NCBI RefSeq assembly: GCF_039540575.1 | Contig: NZ_BAABFC010000002.1 | Coordinates: 1-7,409 of the forward strand | Length of the DNA: 7,409 bases | Source: Pseudaeromonas paramecii | Lineage (GTDB): Bacteria > Pseudomonadota > Gammaproteobacteria > Enterobacterales > Aeromonadaceae | Reading direction: 5' to 3' | In this document: positions 1 through 5,422 of the stretch, piece by piece | How the letters are laid out: every line of letters starts with the position of its first letter | How positions within the stretch are numbered: the first letter of the stretch is position 1 | The notes under the pieces: model-generated | What the model was told of the DNA's origin: nothing | The model's database searches: none | What the model saw: only the letters and a program-made list of their open reading frames with translations | Program-made: the position numbers and the translations under genes

Positions 1-50
1 GTCCAGTAGAGTTTGAATCCCGCTATCGGGAACGGCTGGGAAGTGTCTAA
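1..50 (+). CDS. IS3-family transposase (OrfB), C-terminal end only
   Basis: Reading from base 3, the frame gives PVEFESRYRERLGSV followed by a TAA stop at 48-50. A Pro-Val-Glu-Phe-Glu start and an Arg-Leu-x-Ser-Val end are typical of the last residues of IS3-family OrfB transposases (DDE integrases of the IS150/IS3 groups). The rest of the gene lies to the left of the window, so nothing can be said about its catalytic residues or whether it is intact. The stop is followed at once by sequence that looks like an IS3 terminal inverted repeat, as expected for the right end of such an element. The IS subgroup cannot be fixed from 15 residues. Confidence 0.72.
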   Translation, partial: PVEFESRYRERLGSV

Positions 51-68
51 ATCACTGGTGGCGATTCA
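43..68 (-). repeat. IS3-family terminal inverted repeat
   Basis: On the minus strand this starts TGAATCGCCACCAGTG and runs into the transposase stop codon. IS3-family ends commonly begin TGA and carry a C/G-rich block followed by a T-rich block running into the stop codon, as seen here. The inner limit is approximate because the matching left repeat is not in the window. Confidence 0.6.
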
Positions 69-321
69 CAAAGGTACCGGCCCGATCACGAGGCGTATTG
101 AGTTCAAATCGCCCAGCGATGCTTTTGATGGTCTTGGATGTTGAGCCGTTTTTGCGATTGGCCGTTTCATCTTGGGCGAGGTGCTGCTCAAGTTCGGCCT
201 GCATGGCCGCTTCGGTCAATTGCTTGATAAGCGGGGTAAGAATGCCGTCTTTGCCAGTCAGGTCTTTACCGTCACGCAAGGCTTGCAATGCAGCTTCGAT
301 ATCGAAGGATGGTTTGGTCAT
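52..321 (-). pseudogene. IS256-family transposase (Mutator type), N-terminal fragment
   Basis: The reading frame begins at ATG (319-321) behind an AGAG-type ribosome binding site. Residues 1-84 are recognisable as the N-terminus of an IS256/Mutator transposase: a helical region with DGKDLTGKDGILTPLIKQL, then EQHLAQDE and the conserved NTPRDRAGTF. Family members continue for about 400 residues with a DDE catalytic core, all of which is missing. Residues 85-89 (VNRHQ) and the stop at 52-54 come from the terminal repeat of the inserted IS3 element, so the fragment cannot be active. Intact homologues of this subgroup are known from Aeromonas and Shewanella, which agrees with the suggested host. 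Confidence 0.85.
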
Positions 322-377
322 GTGTCATCTCTTTTTGTCGTAGTTTAATGAAATGACACAGAATTCTGAACACTACC
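69..377 (-). mobile_element. Interrupted IS256-family insertion sequence, 5' part
   Basis: This is the outer end of an IS256-family element in minus orientation: terminal repeat at about 355-377, a short leader with a ribosome binding site, then the first 84 codons of the transposase. The element is cut at 69 by the IS3-family insertion. The remainder may continue beyond the IS3 element, outside the window. IS256 elements usually make 8-9 base target duplications; only one flank is visible, so this cannot be tested here. Confidence 0.75.
355..377 (-). repeat. IS256-family terminal inverted repeat
   Basis: On the minus strand this reads GGTAGTGTTCAGAATTCTG and then GTC. IS256-family ends commonly carry a GTTCAGAA-type core ending in TGTGTC, as here. 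It contains the palindrome CAGAATTCTG. The outer edge at 377 is an estimate from where family-like sequence stops; an error of a few bases is possible. Confidence 0.6.
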
Positions 378-441
378 TATTACCCTGGGGCGTGCACAGC
401 GCGGCGCGCTCTGTATCTATTAGGTTGCTCGCCATACAGAT

Positions 442-915
442 ATGCCAAAGCTACTTTGCCTCTTAATTGGTTTGCTTATTTATTCACAAGTGCATGCTGC
501 GGATGGGTGGGGCGTTGCCACGTCTGAATACAATCGAAAGCCACTGATCTATCGCTTCCTTCTTAAACCTCCGTCTGGCATACAAATATCCGATTATCCA
601 GACCTGACTGGTATCTCATGGGTGTTTGAGGCCTCTGTGAACAACGGTATGCCTGATTCTGCTACAAATACCCGCATGATTGAGTTTGAAGAGCTACTCG
701 AAAACAAGCTTGAGGGAAGTAACAATGCGTTCCTTACGCTTTGTGTCACGGGCAATCGTCGCAAAGAGTGGCAGTGGTACTCCAGGAATGTTGGTGAAAC
801 TATGAAGCTTATCAATCAAGCACTTTTGGGTAAGTCGCGATTCCCAATACTGATCTCACGCCAGTCTGACCCAACCTGGTCGGCGTACTTCGATGTAGTC
901 AAGTTGGTGAAGTGA
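442..915 (+). CDS. Exported DUF695-like protein
   Basis: The product has 157 residues. Residues 1-19 form a clear Sec signal peptide with a leucine/isoleucine-rich core and a Val-His-Ala cleavage site before Ala20, so the protein is probably periplasmic. The mature part resembles DUF695: an acidic FEELLENKL helix (82-90), the TGNRRKEWQWY segment (103-113), a helix with LINQALL, and FPI followed by DPTW (143-146) and a tyrosine. The role of DUF695 is unknown; some members sit near polymorphic toxins, but nothing here shows that role. The ATG at 442 is preferred because it gives a complete signal peptide and an in-frame stop lies at 421-423, but no Shine-Dalgarno sequence precedes it. The IS256 end is only about 65 bases upstream and may have replaced the native promoter. 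Confidence 0.7.
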   Translation: MPKLLCLLIGLLIYSQVHAADGWGVATSEYNRKPLIYRFLLKPPSGIQISDYPDLTGISWVFEASVNNGMPDSATNTRMIEFEELLENKLEGSNNAFLTLCVTGNRRKEWQWYSRNVGETMKLINQALLGKSRFPILISRQSDPTWSAYFDVVKLVK

Positions 916-988
916 CGCAAAAAATCGGAAGAGCGTAAGATCAAAAGCTGCGTAGGGGAGCCCTCCATTGCTGCGGCGTTCTGGCTGC

Positions 989-1002
989 TGGTCAGTTGAC
1001 CA
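989..1002. repeat. Short inverted repeat TGGTCA/TGACCA
   Basis: TGGTCA, two bases, then TGACCA: a perfect 6-base inverted repeat about 75 bases after the DUF695-like gene. The two-base spacer is too short for a tight RNA hairpin, and no T run follows, so it is not an intrinsic terminator. A protein-binding site is possible but unproven. Confidence 0.3.
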
Positions 1003-1128
1003 TGAACAGCAGTGCTTTTATGACTCGCGCATAATGCGGAATAATTAATGCCAAATTGGTGTTGTGTCGGTGAGCTTTCTTTCCCTCGCTGAATGTGATT
1101 TCTCTGTATGAATGTGTTGCTACAACTC

Positions 1129-1145
1129 GAAAATGAGACATTTTC
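1129..1145. promoter_or_regulatory. Candidate operator (GAAAATG-AGA-CATTTTC)
   Basis: Perfect 7-base inverted repeat with a 3-base spacer, 73 bases upstream of the Sel1-lipoprotein start codon. The size and spacing suit a dimeric helix-turn-helix repressor or activator. I do not recognise it as the consensus of a named regulator, and A/T-rich DNA makes such repeats somewhat more likely by chance. Confidence 0.35.
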
Positions 1146-1174
1146 TAATAACTAATAAAATCCACTATATGTCT

Positions 1175-1190
1175 TATATCCATGGATATA
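1175..1190. promoter_or_regulatory. 16-base perfect palindrome upstream of Sel1 gene
   Basis: TATATCCATGGATATA is its own reverse complement. It ends 27 bases before the start codon, where a transcription start or the -10 region would lie. It could be an operator that blocks RNA polymerase or, if transcribed, part of a leader. The symmetry has no spacer, so a hairpin would have to sacrifice central pairs; a protein site is more likely. Confidence 0.4.
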
Positions 1191-1217
1191 CATTAACTTT
1201 GCTAGGGGAATGAAAGC

Positions 1218-2294
1218 ATGTATAAGGTTCTTGTTTGTTTTTTCGTAGCATTTCTAGTTGCGTGCGCGAGTAATGACGCTAAATTGCAGACATCAGAGAA
1301 TACGGTTTCCCTATCTCAGGGAGGATCAACCAATCCTATCGATTCAGCTAAAGATGCCATCGAACACAACCAATTTGATGTTGCCAAAACAATCTTGCAA
1401 TCGGCTGCGGAGCAAGGCGATGTTGAATCTTTTGCATTATTAGGCTGGATGTATTTTTATAAAATTGAAGAGCCAGAACATGTTAAACAAGCGATCGAAT
1501 GGTTGGAAAAGGCTGCAGACCGCGATCATATAAATGCTCAAGTCCTATTGTCACAAATATATTACACTGGCGATGGTGTGAAGAAAAACCTGGTTCGTGC
1601 TGCCTTTTGGGCGGAGAGGGCTGCTGAACTTGGTGAACCAGATTCACAATATAATATTGGTTTCATGTATAAAAATGGCCAAGGTGTACCTGTTAATTAT
1701 GAAAAGGCGGCTTACTGGTTTGCAACTGCAGGAAAGAATGGTCAAATTAGCGGTGTGGTCGACTATGCTTTAATGCTTGTGAAGGGCATGGGGGTGGCTA
1801 AAAATCCGTCTGAAGCCAAACGACTTCTGCTGTCCGTAGCCGAGGGTGGGGACAGTTGGGCTCAGTATAATTTGGGCTTGGCCTATGACCGAGGTGACCT
1901 GGGGGTCGTTGACAAACAGGAAGCCATCAAATGGTATGAAAAATCAGCGGAGCAGGGTAATGCCAGTGCACAAGTAAACTTAGGTGGTTTATATGCTAGT
2001 GGTGATGGTGTCGAGCCCAATCTTGACAAGGCGATTGCCTTGTACAAAAAATCGGCTGAGCAAGGTAATGTCAGTGCAATAAGCAATCTTGGTGTTCTGC
2101 ATCTGTCGGGAAGTGGCGTGAAACAAGATTATGATATGGCTTTTAAATTACTCAGTTATGCTGCTGAACGTGGCAACCAGGCTGCACTATATTATCTTGC
2201 AACCATGTATGATGAAGGGAAGGGGGTTCCGATCAATAAATCACTTGCCAATAAACTCTTTGACTTATCGGGTTTGGATAAATTAGCAAAGTGA
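1218..2294 (+). CDS. Sel1-repeat lipoprotein
   Basis: The product has 358 residues. A lipoprotein signal ends in the lipobox LVAC with Cys16 as the acylated residue; Ala at +2 predicts sorting to the outer membrane rather than inner-membrane retention. After a low-complexity linker (17-45) come Sel1-like repeats: a divergent one at about 53-91, then seven exact 36-residue units starting at 92, 128, 164, 200, 236, 272 and 308, and a partial one at 344-358. Each shows the family pattern A..W...AA..G...A...L...Y..G.GV. Sel1 repeats form a curved alpha-solenoid that binds other proteins. AGGGGA at 1204-1209 supports the ATG at 1218. Sel1 lipoproteins occur as signalling scaffolds, envelope maintenance factors and type VI secretion immunity proteins; the context does not choose between these. 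Confidence 0.9.
   Translation: MYKVLVCFFVAFLVACASNDAKLQTSENTVSLSQGGSTNPIDSAKDAIEHNQFDVAKTILQSAAEQGDVESFALLGWMYFYKIEEPEHVKQAIEWLEKAADRDHINAQVLLSQIYYTGDGVKKNLVRAAFWAERAAELGEPDSQYNIGFMYKNGQGVPVNYEKAAYWFATAGKNGQISGVVDYALMLVKGMGVAKNPSEAKRLLLSVAEGGDSWAQYNLGLAYDRGDLGVVDKQEAIKWYEKSAEQGNASAQVNLGGLYASGDGVEPNLDKAIALYKKSAEQGNVSAISNLGVLHLSGSGVKQDYDMAFKLLSYAAERGNQAALYYLATMYDEGKGVPINKSLANKLFDLSGLDKLAK
1491..2246 (+). repeat. Seven in-phase 108-base Sel1 coding repeats
   Basis: Residues 92-343 are exactly seven units of 36 codons with no insertions or deletions. Units six and seven of the whole array (1923-2030 and 2031-2138) are closest at DNA level, sharing AAATCNGCNGAGCANGGTAA-type stretches, which suggests the most recent duplication is there. 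Such arrays can gain or lose units by recombination. Confidence 0.75.
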
Positions 2295-2476
2295 TTTTTG
2301 CATGTTTCACTTTTGCGCGTTCTCAATATGATGTTCAACTGGTAATCATGTGTTGTCAGAATACACTGCCGTTGGTATCGCGGCTTGTTCCATCTTTCTA
2401 AATTAAGTAATTCTTCAACCTTGGTTGGGTTATACCTGCCATAATTTTAATTACTACTAACTAAATTGGAGTTTAT

Positions 2477-2911
2477 ATGAAAAAGCTGATTGTGGCCTCC
2501 TTCATTCTTTTCGGGTTGGCCGGGTGTGCAACTGTGCCGATGGCCGATGACAATCAAGATGCCGCTGCCAAAAAATTCGCTGTCGCCAGCGATAAGTCCG
2601 GTCTTTATATCTTCCGAAATGAAAGCATGGGGGCTGGCGTAACAATGGATGTGCTACTCGATGGTAAGCCTGTTGGTCAAACTGTGGCAAAAACCTATAT
2701 CTATAAAGAGGTTGAACCTGGTAAGCATAGTATTACCTCCAAATCTGAGAATACCGACACCATTGAGGTGGATGCCAAGCCAGGCACGCTTGTGTATGTT
2801 TGGCAAGAGGTGAAGATGGGCGTGCTTTATGCACGAACCAAACTATCAGTGGTTGGTGACTATCAGGGTAAGAATGGTGTCCGGGAATCCAAGTTGATTG
2901 CAGTTAAGTAA
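2477..2911 (+). CDS. DUF2846-like lipoprotein
   Basis: The product has 144 residues. The signal ends in LAGC with Cys17 acylated and Ala at +2, which predicts an outer-membrane lipoprotein facing the periplasm. Residues 40-125 match the general pattern of DUF2846: SGLYIFRNE, then VLLDGKPVGQ (59-68), a Tyr-rich strand, EVEPGKHSI (78-86) and a later strand VYVWQEV. The family is mostly beta and has no known biochemical role. GGAG at 2468-2471 sits five bases before the ATG and fixes the start. It is separated from the Sel1 gene by 182 bases and from the next gene by 471, so it is probably transcribed alone. Related lipoproteins are common in Pseudomonas and Aeromonas. Confidence 0.75.
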   Translation: MKKLIVASFILFGLAGCATVPMADDNQDAAAKKFAVASDKSGLYIFRNESMGAGVTMDVLLDGKPVGQTVAKTYIYKEVEPGKHSITSKSENTDTIEVDAKPGTLVYVWQEVKMGVLYARTKLSVVGDYQGKNGVRESKLIAVK

Positions 2912-3382
2912 CTCTAAGTGGCCACTCCTCATTAGTCGGTTATTGCTCAAATCAGTCATTTTGTGCGTTCTGGCTTGATGATAGCTAGTCCGTTTGGCGA
3001 AGCTGGGTGTGACTGTGTCGTGTGCGGGTGATTCTCTAATATAGCAGTGGCGCTTCACCGTAAGTGCTTCCAGCGGTCAGCACTATTCTGACATAGATGT
3101 TGATCGAATAAGTCATCAGTCCATGCCTGTATTTCGGCATGGATTGTTGATGCCACATTGTGTTTTATATTTTTTGACAAGCGGTTGCTACGCCCTTGTT
3201 TTGTCGACGTTGACGCACAGCGCAGGGCGCAGGGCGAATGAGTCCATGCGCAACCTTAAGTGTTTTTTTCAGGAGCTACCTTTTTGTGTTCCAGATGAAT
3301 TGCACACGCTCCTATGGCTAATCATTCTGTCTGTTGATTCGTCTAAAGTCAGATCTATTTAATTCCATCATAGTCTAGCGTT
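2912..3382. other. Long non-coding gap, possible gene relic
   Basis: No frame here looks like a real protein. One open frame (3123-3362, 79 codons) has no ribosome binding site, and its composition (many Cys, Leu and His, no domain pattern) does not look coding. Visible structure consists of the palindrome AGTGGCCACT at 2917-2926, an AGTGCT/AGCACT hairpin at 3063-3084, a stronger hairpin at 3120-3143, and a tandem GCGCAGG pair near 3220-3235. A perfect TTGACA lies at 3174-3179 but lacks a good -10 at the right distance. No intrinsic terminator with a T tract is seen after the DUF2846-like gene. Confidence 0.5.
3120..3143. repeat. 8-base-pair hairpin in long gap
   Basis: TCCATGCC, an 8-base loop, then GGCATGGA: a perfect 8-pair stem. 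It is not followed by a T run, so it is not a classical terminator. It contains the only plausible start codon of the doubtful 79-codon frame, which would hide that start in the RNA. It could be a processing or protein-binding site. Confidence 0.4.
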
Positions 3383-3793
3383 ATGTTTTTTAATTCAGGG
3401 AGTGAGTCTGTGGTCGAAGTTGGTGATAACAATCGGCTGGTTGTTAACGGTAAGGATGAATATAAGATTAATCGCATGCGGTCCATCTATGTGCGACGGC
3501 TCGGTGTGCGCGATCAGTTTGTTCATTTCTTGGCTTGTGGGGTTTCCTGCTCTGCGGTTAGCTGGGCGGCGGCGTATTGGATGCCGTTTTGGTCTGCCTA
3601 CATCTCATTGTTGTTTTTTGCGGTGGGTCTGCTTTGGGGGCTCTGTACTTTCCGGTATTACGAGTTACGTGCCGTGTTCAAGGCGGTAGATGAAACGGGG
3701 GACTTTGATGTGGCCATTGCTCGAGGTGTTTGTCAGCAACGTCTGTCTCGATTTGATGAGGTGGTTAAGCTGTTATCTCCTCAATGTGCTTGA
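3383..3793 (+). CDS. Small two-helix membrane protein, weakly DUF6232-like
   Basis: The product has 136 residues. The N-terminal part (1-40) looks like short beta strands, RLVVNGKDEYKINRMRSIYV, preceding two hydrophobic segments at about 46-66 and 70-90, then a charged C-terminal tail with YYELRAVFKAV. This order (strand pair, two helices, soluble tail) resembles DUF6232-type proteins, whose function is unknown; the match is only by eye. Start choice is uncertain: the ATG at 3383 has no Shine-Dalgarno sequence but gives the FFNSG opening expected for the family, while an in-frame GTG at 3410 follows AGGGAG by seven bases and would give 127 residues. The gene belongs to the A/T-richer block. 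No partner gene is adjacent. Confidence 0.6.
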   Translation: MFFNSGSESVVEVGDNNRLVVNGKDEYKINRMRSIYVRRLGVRDQFVHFLACGVSCSAVSWAAAYWMPFWSAYISLLFFAVGLLWGLCTFRYYELRAVFKAVDETGDFDVAIARGVCQQRLSRFDEVVKLLSPQCA

Positions 3794-3834
3794 TTTAACG
3801 TCCGATTATAAATCAGCGCTTACTCATCTCATGA

Positions 3835-4053
3835 CCATGGTCGATCGGTGAGTGGCTCGCCAATACCCCCAAAAAAAATCAGAACATTGCAATTCGTGCC
3901 AAGCGGCGATTTACGGCCAGCACTGATGTGCTGGCGCACAATATCCGCCGGCCCGATGGGTTCGTGTTTGGGACTGACATTTCGTTATTGCTGCGGACGG
4001 GTGAGGTTTACCACGCCGCGGTGCTTTTTTCACACACTAAGGAAACAACTCAA
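3835..4053 (+). other. Open, protein-like stretch upstream of lipoprotein; possible relic
   Basis: One frame is open from the TGA at 3832-3834 through 4053 and runs in frame into the next gene. Its translation has balanced composition (GEWLANTPKKNQNIAIRAKR, later DISLLLRTGEVYHAAVLF) and reads more like protein than the other frames, but there is no ATG and no ribosome binding site. It cannot be a genuine extension of the following lipoprotein, whose signal peptide must be N-terminal. It may be the tail of a decayed gene, or simply leader DNA. Base composition shifts from A/T-rich to G/C-rich within it, so the edge of the accessory block may lie here. Confidence 0.3.
3916..3935. repeat. 8-base-pair, 4-base-loop hairpin
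   Basis: GCCAGCAC, loop TGAT, GTGCTGGC: a perfect GC-rich stem with a tetraloop. It sits about 120 bases upstream of the lipoprotein start and is not followed by a T run, so it is not an intrinsic terminator. If transcribed it would be very stable; a leader structure or protein site is possible. Confidence 0.5.
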
Positions 4054-4752
4054 ATGGATAAGTTTGTTAAGGTCGTTTTGTTGATCGTGTTTGCTCTCTC
4101 GGCCACCGGCTGTGCCACCGTAAACCATGATGCCCTCACACAAGATGAGGCCCTGGCACTCAAGGATAAGAAGGTTGGTCTGACCCATTATCAGGATCGG
4201 CCGGATTTCATTGCCCAGACGGCGGTCAATGTGCAGTTCGGGCTGCTTGGCCTCGCCAGTGCCATCTCCAGCGGCAACGCCATGATCAAGAATAACCAGG
4301 TAGCGGATCCCGCTATCGCCATTGCCGACAAGTTGGCTCAGGGCTTGGCGCAGGAGCAGCAGATGCAGGTGGTGGCAGAGGCGCAGTCTGTCTCCAGTAA
4401 GGTCACCGATGAGGCGCTGCTGGGGCACTTTGGGCAGCAGGATTACGTTCTGGATGTGAAGACACTGGGATGGAGCTCCATCTATTTCCCAACGGATTGG
4501 GATAACTACCGGGTCATGTATACCGCTCGGGCCCGTTTGATCGAGGTGCAGACGGGCAAGATCATCGCCGATGAAACCTGCAGTCATGTCCCTGACTATG
4601 CGGACACCAATCAGGCGCCCAGCTACAAGGCTCTGGAGGATGGCAGCGGACTCAAGACAGCGCTGGCCCAGTCTGTCGAGTATTGCGTCAATCAGATCCA
4701 GGTGATGGCGAAACTCCATGCCCAGACGGCGGGTACGGCGGCTACCAACTAG
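4054..4752 (+). CDS. Outer-membrane lipoprotein of unknown function
   Basis: The product has 232 residues. The ATG at 4054 is chosen because AAGGA lies ten bases upstream at 4039-4043 and the next residues form a lipoprotein signal: Lys3/Lys6, a hydrophobic core, and ATGC with Cys20 acylated. Ala at +2 predicts the outer membrane. The mature protein has a helical, Gln/Ala-rich middle (about 86-115) and a strand-rich part (128-178) with YVLDVKTLGWSSIYF and the pattern YTARARLIEVQTGKIIADE, reminiscent of periplasmic lipoproteins in which a strand pair is followed by 'tGkiia'. Cys176 and Cys211 could form a disulfide. I cannot name a family. Unlike the genes to its left it is G/C-rich, so it probably belongs to the host's own gene complement. 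Confidence 0.8.
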   Translation: MDKFVKVVLLIVFALSATGCATVNHDALTQDEALALKDKKVGLTHYQDRPDFIAQTAVNVQFGLLGLASAISSGNAMIKNNQVADPAIAIADKLAQGLAQEQQMQVVAEAQSVSSKVTDEALLGHFGQQDYVLDVKTLGWSSIYFPTDWDNYRVMYTARARLIEVQTGKIIADETCSHVPDYADTNQAPSYKALEDGSGLKTALAQSVEYCVNQIQVMAKLHAQTAGTAATN

Positions 4753-4906
4753 TTGTGGCCACTATTATCGGCCGGCCTTGTCGCCTCGCCTGACGGTGTG
4801 GGGTGGCTGCACCGAGGCCTGCCTTGTGGCATGGTGGGCGTGGTGGGGGCCGGTTGCCTGAGTCGCGGGCGGCCGGCTGGACCCCTGACTTACTCTGGAG
4901 GGTGTG

Positions 4907-5422
4907 ATGCGTCGGCTGATGTGGATTGGACTGTGGCTTTGCGGGTTAACCGGTTGCGTCGGGCTGCCGGAAGGGGTGACACCGGTACGCGGCTTTGACT
5001 TGTCACGCTATCTGGGCACCTGGCACGAGGTGGCGCGGCTGGATCATCGCTTCGAGCGGGGCTTGAGCCAGGTAACGGCCCAGTACAGCCTGCGGGACGA
5101 CGGCGGTGTGCGGGTCATCAATCGTGGTTATGACGCCGCAACGGGCAGTTGGCAGCAGGCCGAGGGTCGCGCCTACTTCGTGCAGTCGCCGGATACGGGT
5201 TATCTCAAGGTCTCCTTCTTTGGTCCCTTCTATGGCAGCTATGTGGTGTTCGAGTTGGAGCCTGAGCACTATGAGTACGCTTTTGTCAGCGGCCCCAACC
5301 ACGATTACCTCTGGCTGTTGGCCCGCTCACCCCAAGTCAGTGAGGCGGTGCGGGCGCGCTTCGTGGCCCGGGCGCGCGAGCTGGGCTTTGCCACTGAGGA
5401 TCTGCTCTGGGCTCAGCCGTAA
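4907..5422 (+). CDS. blc: Outer-membrane lipocalin Blc
   Basis: The product has 171 residues, the usual size for bacterial lipocalin. The lipobox LTGC has Cys17 as the lipid anchor and Val at +2, giving an outer-membrane lipoprotein. The lipocalin signature is plain: YLGTWHEVARLDHRFERG (35-52) with the conserved Gly-x-Trp at 37-39, followed by alternating strands, VFELEPEHYEYAFVSGP (114-130) and YLWLLARSP (134-142), then the C-terminal helix. Blc proteins form an eight-stranded barrel that binds fatty acids or lysophospholipids and help in envelope stress and membrane upkeep; this comes from the family. GGAGG at 4897-4901 is five bases before the ATG; a GTG three bases earlier is less likely. 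The gene is 154 bases after the preceding lipoprotein and has its own terminator. Confidence 0.95.
   Translation: MRRLMWIGLWLCGLTGCVGLPEGVTPVRGFDLSRYLGTWHEVARLDHRFERGLSQVTAQYSLRDDGGVRVINRGYDAATGSWQQAEGRAYFVQSPDTGYLKVSFFGPFYGSYVVFELEPEHYEYAFVSGPNHDYLWLLARSPQVSEAVRARFVARARELGFATEDLLWAQP

Larger units (their letters stand above)
1..68 (+). mobile_element. Right end of an IS3-family insertion sequence
   Basis: This covers the transposase tail plus the terminal repeat. The boundary is set at 68/69. To the right, the sequence is an uninterrupted IS256-type transposase gene read on the minus strand. To the left, the minus strand begins TGAATCGCCACCAG, the TG-type end seen in IS3 elements. The element has therefore inserted into the IS256-family gene. 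IS3 elements usually duplicate 3-4 bases of target; the copy on this side would begin at 69, but its partner lies outside the window. Confidence 0.7.
916..1217. other. Intergenic region with three inverted repeats
   Basis: No convincing coding frame crosses these 302 bases. Three inverted repeats stand out, at 989-1002, 1129-1145 and 1175-1190 (listed separately). No intrinsic terminator with a T tract follows the DUF695-like gene. The right half is strongly A/T-rich and must hold the promoter of the Sel1 gene, but I cannot place a -35/-10 pair with confidence; TATATG at 1166-1171 is the best weak -10 candidate. Confidence 0.6.

Noticed and set aside
2287..2316. Hairpin GCAAAGTGA/TCACTTTTGC over the Sel1 stop codon
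   Set aside because: The stem is bulged, the loop is long and no T tract follows; weak as a terminator.
976..2975. GCGTTCT recurring 20-60 bases after three genes (976, 2317, 2965), with GCGTTCTGGCT shared by two
   Set aside because: An 11-base exact match is expected about once by chance in a region this size, and the flanks do not align, so it does not define cassette borders.
3174..3202. TTGACA with a possible -10 at 3197
   Set aside because: The -10 would be TGTTTT, with only three of six consensus bases, and no gene follows at a sensible distance.
3123..3362. 79-codon open frame in the long gap
   Set aside because: No ribosome binding site, start codon inside a hairpin, and composition without domain features; likely non-coding.
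3787..3900. Integron attC-like core ATTTAAC at the end of the membrane-protein gene
   Set aside because: It matches RYYYAAC, but no partner GTTRRRY lies within the next 150 bases and no imperfect palindrome joins them; similar sites are absent from the other gaps.
4030..4719. 229-codon minus-strand open frame opposite the lipoprotein gene
   Set aside because: It is an antisense shadow of a well-supported gene with signal peptide and ribosome binding site; no start signal of its own.
4753..4998. 81-codon frame between the lipoprotein and blc genes
   Set aside because: It starts at TTG with no ribosome binding site, is glycine-rich by composition, and overlaps the blc start.
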